Of a DNA stretch of 6,408 nt, positions 6,244-6,408 are shown piece after piece. A program made the position numbers and the translations under genes. The first letter of the stretch is position 1; each line of letters opens with the position of its first letter. The DNA is from JBEIHX01 sp040381075. Lineage in GTDB: Bacteria; Pseudomonadota; Alphaproteobacteria; Caulobacterales; Aquidulcibacteraceae. The stretch spans positions 1-6,408 of the forward strand of contig JBEIHX010000060.1 in NCBI GenBank assembly GCA_040381075.1. The letters run 5' to 3'. The notes beneath the pieces were generated by a model, which made no database searches, was not told where the DNA came from, and saw only the letters and a list, made by a program, of their open reading frames with translations.

Positions 6244-6259
6244 TGTTTCACGTGAAACA
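6244..6259. other. parS: parS site 5 (perfect)
   Basis: Perfect 16-bp palindrome TGTTTCACGTGAAACA, preceded by TGGAG and followed by TTCC. Expected high-affinity ParB nucleation site. Confidence 0.93.
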
Positions 6260-6373
6260 TTCCGACGTTCTGGCTTGCCCGATCGGAGTGGTGACCGTGA
6301 AAACTTGGTTCCGGTCCGGCGGTGGACCCTCTCCGTTCCTCGCAACACGCGCACTAGCCTGGCGGGGGGAAAA

Positions 6374-6389
6374 TGTTTCACGTGAAACA
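6374..6389. other. parS: parS site 6 (perfect, with extended symmetry)
   Basis: Perfect 16-bp palindrome TGTTTCACGTGAAACA. The symmetry extends two bases on each side (AA...TT, 6372-6391). It is the last site before the right edge of the window, so the array may continue beyond it. Confidence 0.93.
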
Positions 6390-6408
6390 TTCCCAGCGCC
6401 CCATCAGA

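Larger units (their letters stand above)
5868..6389. repeat. parS: parS centromere array (six sites, one centre-deleted)
   Basis: Six copies of the 16-bp ParB-binding palindrome TGTTTCACGTGAAACA or close variants lie within 522 bp of non-coding DNA, with start-to-start spacings of 88, 96, 113, 79 and 130 bp. Four are perfect, one has a single substitution and one lacks one central base. With parA and parB about 2 kb away this is a ParABS centromere, where ParB loads and spreads and SMC is recruited. The spacer sequences are not alike, so this is not a tandem duplication or a CRISPR array. No gene occupies the region. Confidence 0.93.

Noticed and set aside
6289..6304. Possible seventh, degenerate parS
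   Set aside because: Only the right half (CGTGAAA at 6296-6302) matches; about 10 of 16 positions agree, which is too weak to call.
5868..6389. CRISPR array
   Set aside because: Repeats are 16-bp perfect palindromes with unequal 79-130 bp spacing and no cas genes; they match parS exactly.
6169..6390. Minus-strand small ORF starting MFHVKH
   Set aside because: Start and internal NVSRET are parS-derived, there is no convincing ribosome-binding site and no recognisable domain.
5456..6408. Replication origin within the gene-free region
   Set aside because: No DnaA boxes of the TTATCCACA type and no AT-rich unwinding element are visible; proximity to parS only suggests the origin is nearby.

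Overview
This GC-rich window (roughly two-thirds G+C) looks like an alphaproteobacterial chromosome segment next to the replication-origin/centromere region. The order leuS-lptE-holA converging on parB-parA-rsmG is the arrangement I associate with Caulobacterales and relatives. Protein features such as the CGFQPMYA start of mature LptE and the LGRGLSALFG N-terminus of ParB agree. A Caulobacter/Maricaulis-type organism is an inference; no rRNA or other strict taxonomic marker is present.

Layout. Positions 1-2047 (+ strand) hold the 3' end of leuS (leucyl-tRNA synthetase), then lptE (LPS-transport lipoprotein) and holA (DNA polymerase III delta). They are joined by 4-base ATGA and GTGA stop/start overlaps, so they are probably one translationally coupled operon. 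Positions 2048-4467 (- strand) hold rsmG, parA and parB, read right to left. The rsmG stop abuts the parA GTG start, and parA and parB overlap by ATGA. The two operons meet tail to tail with no intergenic base, and the abutting stops sit at the centre of a perfect 22-bp palindrome. Upstream of rsmG, at 4592-5455 (-), is a gene for an exported YiiX/YaeF-type (C92) permuted papain-like hydrolase. Positions 5456-6408 hold no convincing gene but carry a dense parS array: four perfect sites, one single-base variant and one site that has lost a central base.

How it works together. ParA and ParB, with the parS array about 2 kb upstream of parA, form the chromosome-segregation (ParABS) system. ParB loads at parS and spreads as a CTP-gated clamp, and ParA moves the complex. 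RsmG, LeuS, LptE and HolA are housekeeping neighbours. The usual rsmG partner mnmG is not next to rsmG here; the YiiX-like gene and the parS array occupy that place.

The content is largely a known, conserved locus. I do not see an undescribed multi-gene system. The points that merit a second look are the parS array with a centre-deleted site inside a longer palindrome, an AT-rich candidate promoter inside rsmG ahead of parA, the palindrome shared by the holA and parB stops, and the secreted peptidase-like gene between the centromere sites and rsmG.
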